Below are positions 35,550 to 44,614 of a stretch of 64,000 nucleotides of DNA, one piece after another (the stretch's first letter is position 1; every line of letters starts with the position of its first letter). Made by a program: the position numbers and the translations under genes. The notes under the pieces are model-generated. The model did no database searches and had not been told where the DNA came from. It saw only the letters and a program-made list of their open reading frames with translations. Source of the DNA: Occallatibacter riparius (GTDB taxonomy: Bacteria; Acidobacteriota; Terriglobia; Terriglobales; Acidobacteriaceae); the NCBI RefSeq assembly GCF_025264625.1, contig NZ_CP093313.1, forward strand, positions 1,736,001-1,800,000, in the 5' to 3' direction.

Positions 35550-35885
35550 AACGCTCTCCTGTCGTGTGATGGTGGCGGGCCCGGAGGACGCGCGGTCCTC
35601 TGCGACGGGCACAGGGCACAATCGAGCTTCAGGAGCGTATAGGCGGCGGATCTAGAGAGTACGGCTCGCGCGCCCCGGGAGGAGTGCTCTCATAAGAATC
35701 CAGAACCGTTGGGATGTCAAGGGTTGGCCCCTCGCGAGAGAACCGGATCGGACCAGGGCAAATTTCCGTCTCCCCTAGCGACAATTCTGTGACAATCGCG
35801 CTACACTGCATTCCCATATAGGCCGCTTTTTCCGCGGGACAGAAGGTGCCGGCGTCTTTGCGGGGCTGTAAATCAAGGAGGCTGG
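35550..35885. other. Divergent intergenic region, no gene seen
   Basis: These 336 bases separate the minus-strand unknown gene from the CBS-domain gene. Both frames are broken, and no hairpin, repeat or clear promoter hexamer pair was found. It presumably holds the two divergent promoters. Confidence 0.4.
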
Positions 35886-36338
35886 ATGCAAATCACCGAC
35901 ACGATTGACAAAGTGCTCAAGGGCAAAAGCTTCAACAAGGTACTGGCGCTGGCTCCGGAGCAGACCGTCTTCGAGGCACTGCAGACCATGGCGGAGTACG
36001 ACGTGGGCTGCCTGATCGTGTGCTCCGAAGGCCGGCTGGTGGGCATCTTCTCAGAGCGTGACTACGCGCGTAAGGGCATCCTGCGCGGGCACATGTCGAA
36101 AGAAACCCTGGTCAGCGACATCATGACCAGCCCCGTCATGTACGTGACCCCGGAGCATACCGTCGATGACTGCATGAACCTCATGACCGAGCGCCACTTC
36201 CGCCATCTCCCGGTGATCGAGAGGGACAAAGTCATCGGCATGGTCTCCATTGGAGACATGGTGAAGTGGATCATCAGCGGCCAGAAGCAGGCTATTGAGG
36301 CGCTCGAAGGCTACATCACTGGTGGCTATCCGGCCTGA
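35886..36338 (+). CDS. Two-CBS-domain protein
   Basis: A 150-residue protein made of two CBS motifs. The first runs from VLALAPEQTVFEALQTMAEY to LVGIFSERDYARKG, and the second from VSDIMTSPVMYVTPEHTVDD to VIGMVSIGDMVKWI. Paired CBS motifs form an adenosine-nucleotide-binding module. Stand-alone members act as regulatory or signalling proteins whose partners vary. AGGAGG precedes the ATG by six bases. It appears monocistronic. Confidence 0.92.
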   Translation: MQITDTIDKVLKGKSFNKVLALAPEQTVFEALQTMAEYDVGCLIVCSEGRLVGIFSERDYARKGILRGHMSKETLVSDIMTSPVMYVTPEHTVDDCMNLMTERHFRHLPVIERDKVIGMVSIGDMVKWIISGQKQAIEALEGYITGGYPA

Positions 36339-36478
36339 GGCCACGCAATCTATCGATAAGAGCCGAATTTAACAGGGGAGCGGTTGACATCCGCTCGATC
36401 TAGTTGATATCAACGTGTCGATGTCGCCACGGACGACTGCCGCAGCAGCGCACGCTTCAAACAGGAGGGGCTTTCGCA

Positions 36479-37246
36479 ATGTTCTCACCCAAAGGCAAAT
36501 TCGGCTGGTACGAGCTAATGACCAGCGACACAAAAGCGGCCGGCAAGTTTTACGCGGATTTGGTCGGCTGGAGCACCCACGCAATGCCCGGCGGCGCCGG
36601 CGGCGAGTACACCACCTTCAACATCGGAAGCTCTGGCATCGCAGGCATGTTGAATCTTGCGGGCCACACCGGCTGGATCGGCTACATCAACGTTCCGGAC
36701 CTGGACGCGCACATCGAAAGGGTCGTTGAGGCCGGTGGCAAGCTTTGGAAGCCGGCAACAGAAGTCCCCGGTATGCTCCGATTCGCCGTAATGTCCGATC
36801 CGCAGGGAGCCGGAATCGTCCTCTTCACTCCGAATCCCAGCATGCCAACGCCGGAGCGCCCCGCGCCCCCCACCCCGGGAACCATTGGCTGGCATGAGCT
36901 CTACACGACCGATGTGGATGCCGGTTTCGACTTTTACCAGCAGATGTTTGGCTGGACGAAAGTCAGCGATATGGACATGGGCGAAATGGGTACGTACCGC
37001 CTGTTCGACGAGGGCGACAACAACCCCATGGGTTCCGGCGGGATAATGACCAGGCCGCCGCACATTCCGGTATCTTGCTGGAACTTTTACTTCAATGTCG
37101 ATTCGATCGGCGCCGCGATCGAGCGCGTCAAAGCGGGTGGCGGGCAGGTGTTGAATGGACCGATGCAGGTGCCGGGCGGCAGTTGGATCATCAACGGCCA
37201 GGATCCCCAAGGAGCCATGTTCTCACTGGTGAGCGCCAAGGAATAG
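36479..37246 (+). CDS. Protein with two VOC (glyoxalase-like) domains
   Basis: A 255-residue protein with two tandem VOC domains. The first starts GKFGWYELMTSDTKAAGKFY, and the second starts GTIGWHELYTTDVDAGFDFY after a proline-rich linker near residues 118-131. The repeated W-x-E-L-x-T-x-D pattern matches the CFP-27/hydroxylase-like VOC family. The reaction is unknown; VOC proteins are often metal enzymes or antibiotic-binding proteins. AGGAGGGG precedes the ATG at 36479. It appears monocistronic. Confidence 0.9.
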   Translation: MFSPKGKFGWYELMTSDTKAAGKFYADLVGWSTHAMPGGAGGEYTTFNIGSSGIAGMLNLAGHTGWIGYINVPDLDAHIERVVEAGGKLWKPATEVPGMLRFAVMSDPQGAGIVLFTPNPSMPTPERPAPPTPGTIGWHELYTTDVDAGFDFYQQMFGWTKVSDMDMGEMGTYRLFDEGDNNPMGSGGIMTRPPHIPVSCWNFYFNVDSIGAAIERVKAGGGQVLNGPMQVPGGSWIINGQDPQGAMFSLVSAKE

Positions 37247-37590
37247 CTTCGACCTTGAATCTTCGAAACGACTCACCACAGAGCGCCTTGGTGACTCGGC
37301 AAAGTGATTTGCTGAGGCCGGCACTCCTGTGAGTCACACACGACTCATTGGATCACCTAGGTACTCATGAGATACGCCTTAGGTTGGAGGCCGCAGTCAG
37401 ATTGACGAGTTGTAGTCCAGACTGTTAGTTTTGCAACGTTCTGCTGAAAGTGCGCACGTCGCATTCCCCCGGCGAGCGAGCGGCAGTGGTGAGCGATCAC
37501 GCATCCTTTCCCTGCGCCGCATGAACGACCTCGCTGAAAACTGAACCCTCAGCCGGCGGATGGCAAAGCCGGCACTCTATACGCGAACCA

Positions 37591-37618
37591 GCAGCGCGCA
37601 CAATTCTGTGCGCGCTGC
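37591..37618. repeat. Perfect 12-bp inverted repeat with a four-base loop
   Basis: GCAGCGCGCACA and its exact complement enclose ATTC. No T-tract follows, so it is not a standard terminator. It lies about 300 bases upstream of the receptor start and would form a very stable RNA or DNA hairpin. Confidence 0.6.
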
Positions 37619-37829
37619 GCAAACTGCTCTCTTCCCCAAGCTGCCTGGCTTTGATTGTAGAAAAGTCGGTCGATGGCCGCTGCGTCGGTGACGGCGCTGC
37701 CGGGTACGTCGCACACGCGAGTTAAGGGATTCTACAACGAGACCTAGAACGTTGATTACGTCCCGCTAACTCATTCTTGCGTCACTGAAAGTGATTGCCC
37801 AGCTCAGGGCACCTGATGTGTTGAACGAA

Positions 37830-37841
37830 GGAAACGTTTCC
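37830..37841. promoter_or_regulatory. LacI-family-type operator candidate
   Basis: GGAAACGTTTCC is a perfect 12-bp palindrome with the central CG typical of LacI/GalR-family operators. It lies 76 bases upstream of the TonB-dependent receptor start. Sugar-responsive repression of the receptor is a reasonable inference; no LacI-type regulator gene is in the window. Confidence 0.5.
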
Positions 37842-37916
37842 ACCCCAGATTCTGTTGGAGACTCAAACGTTCATCGAAAAACTGAAGATCCACAACTTTT
37901 TTGCGAGGTGATAGGG

Positions 37917-40900
37917 ATGCCGCACCGTGGAATTTTGCTGCTCGCGCTCCTTCTAACTGTGTTTGCTTCACTGATTCCGCTTCACGCTCAATCTGACAAC
38001 GCCGCTATATCGGGCACTGTCACTGATGCGTCCGGAGCGGTTGTGCCGCACGCGACCATTACCGTAACGAACGAAGCCACCAATCAGACACGCACGACCA
38101 TCTCCGGCGACTCGGGAGCGTATACCGTAACCAACCTCCCTCCGGGAAGTTATACCGTCAGCGTAGAAGCGAAAGATTTCAAGAGTTTCCACCAGACGCA
38201 CAATCGTCTGCAGCCCAGCATCGGCCTCCAGGTGGACTGCGTTCTTCAGGTGGGAAGCTCCGAGACCACCGTGAACGTAATCGCGGACGCCAATGTGATC
38301 CAGACGCAGACGGCAGCCGTCGGGCAGCTCGTGACCGAGGAACAGGTCAAGAACATTCAGCTCAACGGCCGCAATCCCATGTATCTCGCGCAGCTCGAGC
38401 CAGGTGTGCGCCGCGGGTCTTCAATATCGAACTTCAACTTCGGGCTCGATAACGGGATCAACATTAACGGCTCCAACAACCGCGAAAACGGCATGACCTT
38501 CGACGGCGCCCCGATGGTGCGCAGCCGAGGAAACGGGACGAGCATTGGAGTTGCCGACACAGACTCCACGTCGGAGATGCAAGTACTCACGGCTGCCTTC
38601 CCGGCCGAATATGGCCGCGCTTCCGGCGGCATAATTCGTATCGTGCCCAAGAGCGGTACAAGCGACTTCCACGGCGCCGTGTTCGAGTACTTGCGCAACT
38701 CGTTCTTCAATGCCAACACCTGGAGCCGCAAGTCCACGACCGACCCCAACATCTTTGGACATCCTCCCGCATTTCGTTTCAATCAGTTCGGCTGGAATCT
38801 GAATGGTCCGGTGTGGATTCCGGGCGTTCACTTCAATAGCGACAAGAGGAAGCTCTTCTTCCTGGCCGGGCAGGAATGGATTCGCTACCGCCACGTGGAT
38901 ACGGTACAGAGAAAGGTACCGACGGGGTTGATGCGGCAGGGCAATTTCAGCGAGCTGCTCGATCCGGGAAACATCCACAACTACTACGGAAAGTCAGTCC
39001 AGATCGTTAATCCCTACACGGGTGTGAAATACGATGGAAACATCATCCCTCCCGACCAGCTGAGCGCCAACGGACTGGCACTGCTGAACGCCTATCCCAT
39101 GCCTAACGCAGCGAATCCCACCTATGACTGGGTCGATGCGGCGACCTATCCCGAGGACCAGCGCAAGGACACGCTTGTGCTCGACTACGCTCCAAAGGAT
39201 AACCACCACATCCGATTCTCGCTGCTGAACTATAACTACGACAGCGTTTCTCCCCATTACGGCAACTTCAACCGCACGCCGCAGGTCTGGCATCGCCCCA
39301 ATCAGGTTGGAGTACTTCACTACACGTGGACCATCAGTCCGACGATGGTCAATGAAGCTTACGTATCAGGAAGCGCGGATCACGTCAGGATTGGGATCGA
39401 CACCAGCAGCGGCCTCTATGACCGCACCAAGTACGGAATCAACTACCCCTTCCTGTTCGCGCAGAGCGACAAGGAAATACAGAACAAGATTCCCACTATT
39501 CAGATTGCCAACTTCGACACGCTCGACGGCGGTCCTTATCCTTCACACTCCGGTGGTGTGATCTGGGACTTTGCCGACAGCCTTACTAAGATCATCGGGC
39601 GGCACACGTTGAAAGCAGGGGTTCTGTACGAACGTGAGAGCCAGAATGACTTCGACCAGATCAATGTGAGCTCCACTACTCCTGGCGCAACCAACAACCA
39701 GAACGGCTTCTTCACCTTCACTGACACGCGGGGATCGACCGCTGCACAACCGCGCCCCACATCAACTGCTGCAGTGGCCAATACCGCGTTGGGTCTGTTT
39801 GACACCTATGGCGAAATTGGCATCCGCTCGTACACGGTGTTCCTGAGCAACATGTACGAGTACTTCATTCAGGACACGTGGCACGCGCGGCCCAACCTGG
39901 TCATCGAGTACGGAATCCGGCACAGCATCATGCAACCCTACTATGCCAAGTGGGGCAACCTGTCGGTCTTCTCTCCCTCCACTTACGATCCCAAAACAGC
40001 GCCGACCGTCGATCCCGTCACCGGCTTTGTAAGTGGCACCAACCTGTACGATGGCATCGTCATTCCCGGAGACAAGTTCCCGAGCGAGGCGAAGGGTCAC
40101 GTCCCCGACAACATCCTCAACGGCCAGTACGACAGCCTCTTCCACGGGTTCGATAAAGGCTACAATCCCACCGTTTGGACGAATATTCAACCTCGAGTGG
40201 GTGTGGCTTGGTCAGTGAGCCCCAAGACTGTGGTGCGTGTCGGCGGTGGGCGCTACTTTGACCGCTTGGGTGTGAGCGACAACGTTCACCTGGGAGGAAA
40301 CCCGCCGTTCCAGCCTTCAGCGACAGTGAGCTACGGCGCCGTAGATACACCCGGTGGCAATGGCTCGAATAACTATCCCATCAACATGACCTCCTACGCC
40401 TATCACTTCCCGTCACCAGAGGCCTACTCGTGGACCGCTGCGGTGGAGCACGAGTTCGACCGCGTGGGCGTCTTCACTTTGGGTTATGTGGGACGCCGCG
40501 GCCTTCACCAACAGCATCTGGAAAACATCAACCAGTTACTGCCCGGCACGTTGACGGCGAACAAGGTTAACAAGCCCGATACATTGCGCCCATACCAGGG
40601 CTTCTCGGTAATTCAGCAGGAGACGAATATGGGCAGGTCGATCTATCACGGTCTGCAGGCGAATCTCACTCATCGCGTAAACCGTGGACTGACCTTCGGG
40701 GTGGCCTACACGTGGTCCAAGAGCCTCGATTCTGCTTCGGACGCCGGCACGAACATCCCCAATCACTATGACCCGATGGAGTTCTGGGGCCCGAGTGACT
40801 ACGACACGCGGCACATGTTGGTGATCAACTATGTGTGGGATATCCGGTTCGCAGACGATTCGTCTAACTGGCTTATGCGGAATGTCTTTGGAAGATGGCA

Positions 40901-41372
40901 GATGTCAGGCACCACGCAATTCCAGAGCGGCAATCCGTTGAATGTATCAACTGGCGACGATTTCGCTGGAGTGGGACCCGGATCAGGCAACCAGTTATGG
41001 CCGCATAACGGGCCGGTACGCCTTCTCAAGGGCAGCTCGCCGAATAACACGACCGCTGACAAGTGGTTCGACTCAAGCGTCTTCCAGCAGCCCTCGCCGG
41101 GAACATTTGCCCCGCGGCAAAGCCGTAACCAGGTGTACGGGCCGGGGTTCCAGAGCTGGAACGTCGCCATGCAGAAGGCGTTTCGAATCATTCCCTCGAG
41201 GGAGACGAATCGGCTGCTTTTCAAAGCTGAGGCGTTCAACTTCATCAATCACCCCAACCTCGACAACCCCAACACAAATCCGAAAAGCAGCACATTCGGC
41301 AAGGTGACGGGCAAGGGCCAGACCTACGCTTCGGATCGACAGATGCAGTTCAGCCTGCGCTACGAGTTCTGA
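37917..41372 (+). CDS. Oar-like TonB-dependent outer-membrane receptor with N-terminal carboxypeptidase-regulatory-like domain
   Basis: A 1151-residue outer-membrane protein. A signal peptide (about 1-25, ending SLIPLHAQ) is followed by a carboxypeptidase-regulatory-like domain: ISGTVTDASGAVVPHATITV to GDSGAYTVTNLPPGSYTVSV. A plug domain with EEQVKNIQLNGRNPMYLAQL comes next, then a large beta-barrel ending in QMQFSLRYEF with the expected C-terminal aromatic residue. Proteins of this type import large substrates using TonB energy. The ATG at 37917 starts the signal peptide. The ligand is unknown, but the LacI-type operator upstream favours a carbohydrate. Confidence 0.92.
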   Translation: MPHRGILLLALLLTVFASLIPLHAQSDNAAISGTVTDASGAVVPHATITVTNEATNQTRTTISGDSGAYTVTNLPPGSYTVSVEAKDFKSFHQTHNRLQPSIGLQVDCVLQVGSSETTVNVIADANVIQTQTAAVGQLVTEEQVKNIQLNGRNPMYLAQLEPGVRRGSSISNFNFGLDNGININGSNNRENGMTFDGAPMVRSRGNGTSIGVADTDSTSEMQVLTAAFPAEYGRASGGIIRIVPKSGTSDFHGAVFEYLRNSFFNANTWSRKSTTDPNIFGHPPAFRFNQFGWNLNGPVWIPGVHFNSDKRKLFFLAGQEWIRYRHVDTVQRKVPTGLMRQGNFSELLDPGNIHNYYGKSVQIVNPYTGVKYDGNIIPPDQLSANGLALLNAYPMPNAANPTYDWVDAATYPEDQRKDTLVLDYAPKDNHHIRFSLLNYNYDSVSPHYGNFNRTPQVWHRPNQVGVLHYTWTISPTMVNEAYVSGSADHVRIGIDTSSGLYDRTKYGINYPFLFAQSDKEIQNKIPTIQIANFDTLDGGPYPSHSGGVIWDFADSLTKIIGRHTLKAGVLYERESQNDFDQINVSSTTPGATNNQNGFFTFTDTRGSTAAQPRPTSTAAVANTALGLFDTYGEIGIRSYTVFLSNMYEYFIQDTWHARPNLVIEYGIRHSIMQPYYAKWGNLSVFSPSTYDPKTAPTVDPVTGFVSGTNLYDGIVIPGDKFPSEAKGHVPDNILNGQYDSLFHGFDKGYNPTVWTNIQPRVGVAWSVSPKTVVRVGGGRYFDRLGVSDNVHLGGNPPFQPSATVSYGAVDTPGGNGSNNYPINMTSYAYHFPSPEAYSWTAAVEHEFDRVGVFTLGYVGRRGLHQQHLENINQLLPGTLTANKVNKPDTLRPYQGFSVIQQETNMGRSIYHGLQANLTHRVNRGLTFGVAYTWSKSLDSASDAGTNIPNHYDPMEFWGPSDYDTRHMLVINYVWDIRFADDSSNWLMRNVFGRWQMSGTTQFQSGNPLNVSTGDDFAGVGPGSGNQLWPHNGPVRLLKGSSPNNTTADKWFDSSVFQQPSPGTFAPRQSRNQVYGPGFQSWNVAMQKAFRIIPSRETNRLLFKAEAFNFINHPNLDNPNTNPKSSTFGKVTGKGQTYASDRQMQFSLRYEF

Positions 41373-41385
41373 GGCTCCGGAAGCG

Positions 41386-41419
41386 AAAAGCCCGCGGCGA
41401 GCAATCGCCGCGGGCTTTT
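41386..41419. terminator. Bidirectional intrinsic terminator
   Basis: A 15-bp perfect stem (AAAAGCCCGCGGCGA and its complement) closes a GCAA loop, and ends in CTTTT on the plus strand and in a T-run on the minus strand. It lies between the convergent receptor and tyrS genes. Confidence 0.92.
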
Positions 41420-41439
41420 CTTTGGAGTGGAGGAAAAGT

Positions 41440-42708
41440 TCAGACGCCTTCACCCACATTGCCGATGATCGCGACTTTCGCGCGCTTGCCCAGGCGCACC
41501 GTCAGGCGTGCGGGCATATTGTCGAGAGTAAGCAGGTTCGACGTGACGACCTCGCCATTGACCTTGACCGCCTTCTCCGCGACCTTGCGGTTGGCCTCGG
41601 AAGCGCTAGCCGCCAGTCCTAGCGCGACAATCAGCTTAGGCACGCGCACGTGGAGCGCACCAGCTTCGTTCGCAGCGGTGACATCCGCAAACGCAATGTC
41701 CACTTCCTCGAGATCTTCCGATTCGCCCTTCTGCTGGAACATCCGCGCCCAATTCTCATCGGCGCTTCGGGCGGCATCCTCGCCGTGAAACCCCGCCGTG
41801 ATGGTCCGTGCCAGGCGCTTCTTCACTTCCATCGGATGCAGCTTGCCCGCAGCAACATCGGCCTGCAGGTCGTCAATTTCCGACTGCTTGAGATCCGTGA
41901 GGAAGACCCAGTACTTCCACATCAGGTCGTCCGAAATCGACATGAGCTTGCCGTACATCTCCGACGGCGGCTCGTTGATGCCTACGGCATTACCCAGCGA
42001 CTTCGACATCTTCTCGCCGCCGCCCAAGCCTTCAAGGATCGGCGTCATTAGCACGATCTGTGGCTTCTGGTCGTAGTGGCGTTGCAGCTCGCGTCCACAC
42101 ATCAGATTGAATTTCTGATCCGTGCCGCCCAGCTCCACATCACACTCCAGCATCACGGAGTCATAACCCTGCATCACGGGGTAAAGCATCTCGTGCAAGC
42201 TGATGGGCTGCTCATTCTGGAAGCGCCGGTGGAACTCATCCCGCTCCAGCATCTGCGACACGGTGAAGTGCGCCGTGAGGCGGATCGTGTCCTCATAGCC
42301 GAGCCTGCCAAGCCACTCGGAGTTGTAACGAACTTCCGTGAGCTGCTCGTCCAAAATCTTGAAGACTTGCTGCTTGTAGGTCTGGGCGTTCCGGTCAATC
42401 TGTTCGCGGGTAAGGGGCTTGCGGGTAACGTTGCGCCCCGTAGGATCGCCGATCAGCGAAGTGAAGTCTCCAATGAGAAAGATGACCTGGTGCCCGAGCT
42501 GCTGAAAGTGCCGCAGCTTGCGCATTAGAACGGTGTGGCCGAGGTGAAGATCGGGAGCCGTCGGGTCAAAGCCGGCCTTGATACGCAGGGGACGCCCCGT
42601 CTTGCGGCTCTCTTCCAGGCGCTCACGCAAATCGGAGACGCGGATAATCTCAGCCGCGCCCTTTTGAAGCAGGTCAAGTTGTTCGTCTACAGGCAGAAAC
42701 GCGCTCAT
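41440..42708 (-). CDS. tyrS: Tyrosyl-tRNA synthetase
   Basis: A 422-residue class I synthetase. The HIGH motif is HLGH in [15 protein letters not shown], and the KMSKS motif is intact in [18 protein letters not shown]-terminal S4 RNA-binding domain follows ([20 protein letters not shown]). It charges tRNA-Tyr. Its gene order is not conserved with obvious partners here; it faces the receptor and shares its terminator. A 44-base gap separates it from the upstream secreted protein. Confidence 0.95.
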   Translation of the reverse strand: MSAFLPVDEQLDLLQKGAAEIIRVSDLRERLEESRKTGRPLRIKAGFDPTAPDLHLGHTVLMRKLRHFQQLGHQVIFLIGDFTSLIGDPTGRNVTRKPLTREQIDRNAQTYKQQVFKILDEQLTEVRYNSEWLGRLGYEDTIRLTAHFTVSQMLERDEFHRRFQNEQPISLHEMLYPVMQGYDSVMLECDVELGGTDQKFNLMCGRELQRHYDQKPQIVLMTPILEGLGGGEKMSKSLGNAVGINEPPSEMYGKLMSISDDLMWKYWVFLTDLKQSEIDDLQADVAAGKLHPMEVKKRLARTITAGFHGEDAARSADENWARMFQQKGESEDLEEVDIAFADVTAANEAGALHVRVPKLIVALGLAASASEANRKVAEKAVKVNGEVVTSNLLTLDNMPARLTVRLGKRAKVAIIGNVGEGV

Positions 42709-42752
42709 TCTATTTCGAGTATATAAAGGCGCCGGCAGAGATCCCGCGCGGT

Positions 42753-43373
42753 TTAAGGATGCTGGCTGGCCGCTCGCTGCTTCTCCGACTCCACCACCAG
42801 CTTGCGGAAGGCATAAAAAGCCGGCACATCTGGTGACCGGAGGCCGTCCTTCGCGATGTAGCGCCAGACCGGAGGAGCGTCGAGCGCATCGTCCCGCTTT
42901 CCGCGATATACCGCGAACGTGTCCTGCGACTCACCCACCTCCACCTGCGGCGCCGGGCTGGGAGTGCGCGGGCCGGTGGGATCGCCGGACAAGGGCGGAG
43001 TTCCCGCACTGCCACCCACGCGGCCTCCGGAGCCCGTAGGCTCGATGATCACTGGCCGATTGCTCGTGGGCAGCCCACCGATCGTGGGCTGAGCCATCTT
43101 CCCGTTCCCTTTGCGAACCACCACGACCAGGTCAGCGGTCGAGACGTCAGTGGCCAGACGGAAACGACCCCAGTTCATCAGCGCCTTCTCCACGGCTTCT
43201 TGCGCATTGCGGTTCGCGGTGGGAGCATCCAAAGCCATTCCCGCATCTGGATCGATGACCACCAGCACCGTCTCGGCCTGAAGCACATCGTCCGGCAGCA
43301 GAATCTTCTTTTTGTCCTTCGCGGCAGCGGCAATGCAGGACAGCAGCAGCAATAAACAGAGAGCGCGTTTCAT
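42753..43373 (-). CDS. Secreted protein of unknown function
   Basis: A 206-residue protein with a signal peptide (about 1-18, [13 protein letters not shown]). Its first half (residues 28-95) alternates strands and helices and contains [19 protein letters not shown] and [12 protein letters not shown], which suggests a small alpha/beta domain. A glycine- and proline-rich linker follows near 100-145, then a [20 protein letters not shown] segment. Not recognised. It is divergent from the zinc alcohol dehydrogenase. It probably acts in the periplasm. Confidence 0.7.
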   Translation of the reverse strand: MKRALCLLLLLSCIAAAAKDKKKILLPDDVLQAETVLVVIDPDAGMALDAPTANRNAQEAVEKALMNWGRFRLATDVSTADLVVVVRKGNGKMAQPTIGGLPTSNRPVIIEPTGSGGRVGGSAGTPPLSGDPTGPRTPSPAPQVEVGESQDTFAVYRGKRDDALDAPPVWRYIAKDGLRSPDVPAFYAFRKLVVESEKQRAASQHP

Positions 43374-43516
43374 GGGTGCCTCCCGACGACTTTCCTGCCG
43401 GATGCCAGTCTAGTCCACTTCCATGCTCTTGGACGGACTTGACGCCTGCCTCGTTATGCGTACTTTCATGCATCCAGCCGCCGTTCCGTCCATCCAAGTG
43501 CGCAAGGAGAGTACAA

Positions 43517-44542
43517 ATGGCTTCAGTCAGAGGTCGTGCAGTTGAAGTACCTGCAGCTGGTGGAGAGTTCAGGCTGGTAGAACGTGAATTTCCCGATCCC
43601 CCGTCGGGACACGTTCGGATCCGCGTCCAGGCGTGCGGAGTTTGTCATAGCGATTCGCTTACTAAAGAGGGTCTCTGGCCCGGACTTCAGTACCCCCGCG
43701 TGCCGGGCCACGAGGTGGCTGGGGTTCTGGATGCCGTCGCGTCGGATGTGCCTCTGTTCAAGGTGGGGCAGCGGGTTGGCCTAGGGTGGCACGGCGGCCA
43801 CTGCAATTACTGCGAGGCATGCCGGCGCGGCGACTTTATCCTCTGCGCGAACGGCCAGGTTTCGGGAATCAGCTTCGACGGCGGATATGCCGACTATGTG
43901 ATTGCCCCGGCGAATGCGCTCGCTTTCATTCCTGAGGAATTGCAGGATGTGGACGCGGCCCCGCTGCTCTGCGCCGGGATCACGACCTTCAACAGCCTGC
44001 GGAACTCGGGCGCACGGCCCGGCGATACGGTGGCAATCCTCGGTATCGGCGGTCTCGGGCACCTGGCCGTGCAGTACGCGGCAAAGAGCGGCTATCGCAC
44101 GGTGGCAATTGCGCGCGGTGAGGACAAGGCGCCGCTTGCCAAACAGCTCGGAGCGCACCTCTACATCGACAGCACGAAACAAGACCCCGCAGCTGAACTG
44201 CAGAAGCTCGGCGGTGCCACAGTGATCCTTTCGACGGTGACCAATGCCGATGCGCTCGCGTCCGCAATCGGCGGCTTGGCCAACGGCGGCAAAATCATCA
44301 TCAATGGAGTGCCGGAGAAGGAGTGGGCGGTGAACGCGATCCCTCTCATCCTAGGCCGGCGTTCAATCGTCGGATGGCCCTCAGGAACCGGAATGGACTC
44401 CGAGGACACGCTGAATTTCAGCGCCCTGAGCGGAATCAAGCCGATGACCGAGACATATCCGCTGGAGAAGGCCGCAGAAGGCTACGAGCGGATGATGAGC
44501 GGCAAGGCACGGTTCCGGGTAGTGCTAACCACCGGGGCCTGA
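43517..44542 (+). CDS. Zinc-dependent alcohol dehydrogenase (MDR superfamily)
   Basis: A 341-residue enzyme. Catalytic zinc ligands are visible in CGVCHSDSL and in VPGHEVAGVLDAV. The structural zinc cluster has Cys residues in HCNYCEACRRGDFILC. The Rossmann motif is AILGIGGLGHLAVQYA. The pattern resembles AdhP/YahK-type primary-alcohol dehydrogenases using NAD(P). AAGGAGA precedes the ATG at 43517. The substrate is unknown. It appears to be a single gene. Confidence 0.92.
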   Translation: MASVRGRAVEVPAAGGEFRLVEREFPDPPSGHVRIRVQACGVCHSDSLTKEGLWPGLQYPRVPGHEVAGVLDAVASDVPLFKVGQRVGLGWHGGHCNYCEACRRGDFILCANGQVSGISFDGGYADYVIAPANALAFIPEELQDVDAAPLLCAGITTFNSLRNSGARPGDTVAILGIGGLGHLAVQYAAKSGYRTVAIARGEDKAPLAKQLGAHLYIDSTKQDPAAELQKLGGATVILSTVTNADALASAIGGLANGGKIIINGVPEKEWAVNAIPLILGRRSIVGWPSGTGMDSEDTLNFSALSGIKPMTETYPLEKAAEGYERMMSGKARFRVVLTTGA

Positions 44543-44565
44543 CGCCACATCGCGACGCAAAAAAA

Positions 44566-44593
44566 TCCGGTGGGCCACAGCGGGCCCACCGGA
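44566..44593 (-). terminator. Intrinsic terminator for the TonB-dependent receptor (minus strand)
   Basis: An 11-bp perfect stem (TCCGGTGGGCC with its complement) is followed on the minus strand by a run of seven T. The gene it ends is the receptor at 44615-47494. Confidence 0.9.
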
Positions 44594-44614
44594 GCAATGA
44601 AACACTGAGTCACC

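Larger units (their letters stand above)
37247..37916. other. Long intergenic region before the TonB-dependent receptor
   Basis: No gene is seen in these 670 bases. They contain a cluster of GACTC/GAGTC pentamers at 37270-37347, a perfect long hairpin at 37591-37618 and a palindromic operator candidate at 37830-37841. The region looks like an unusually long regulatory upstream region or leader. Confidence 0.5.
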
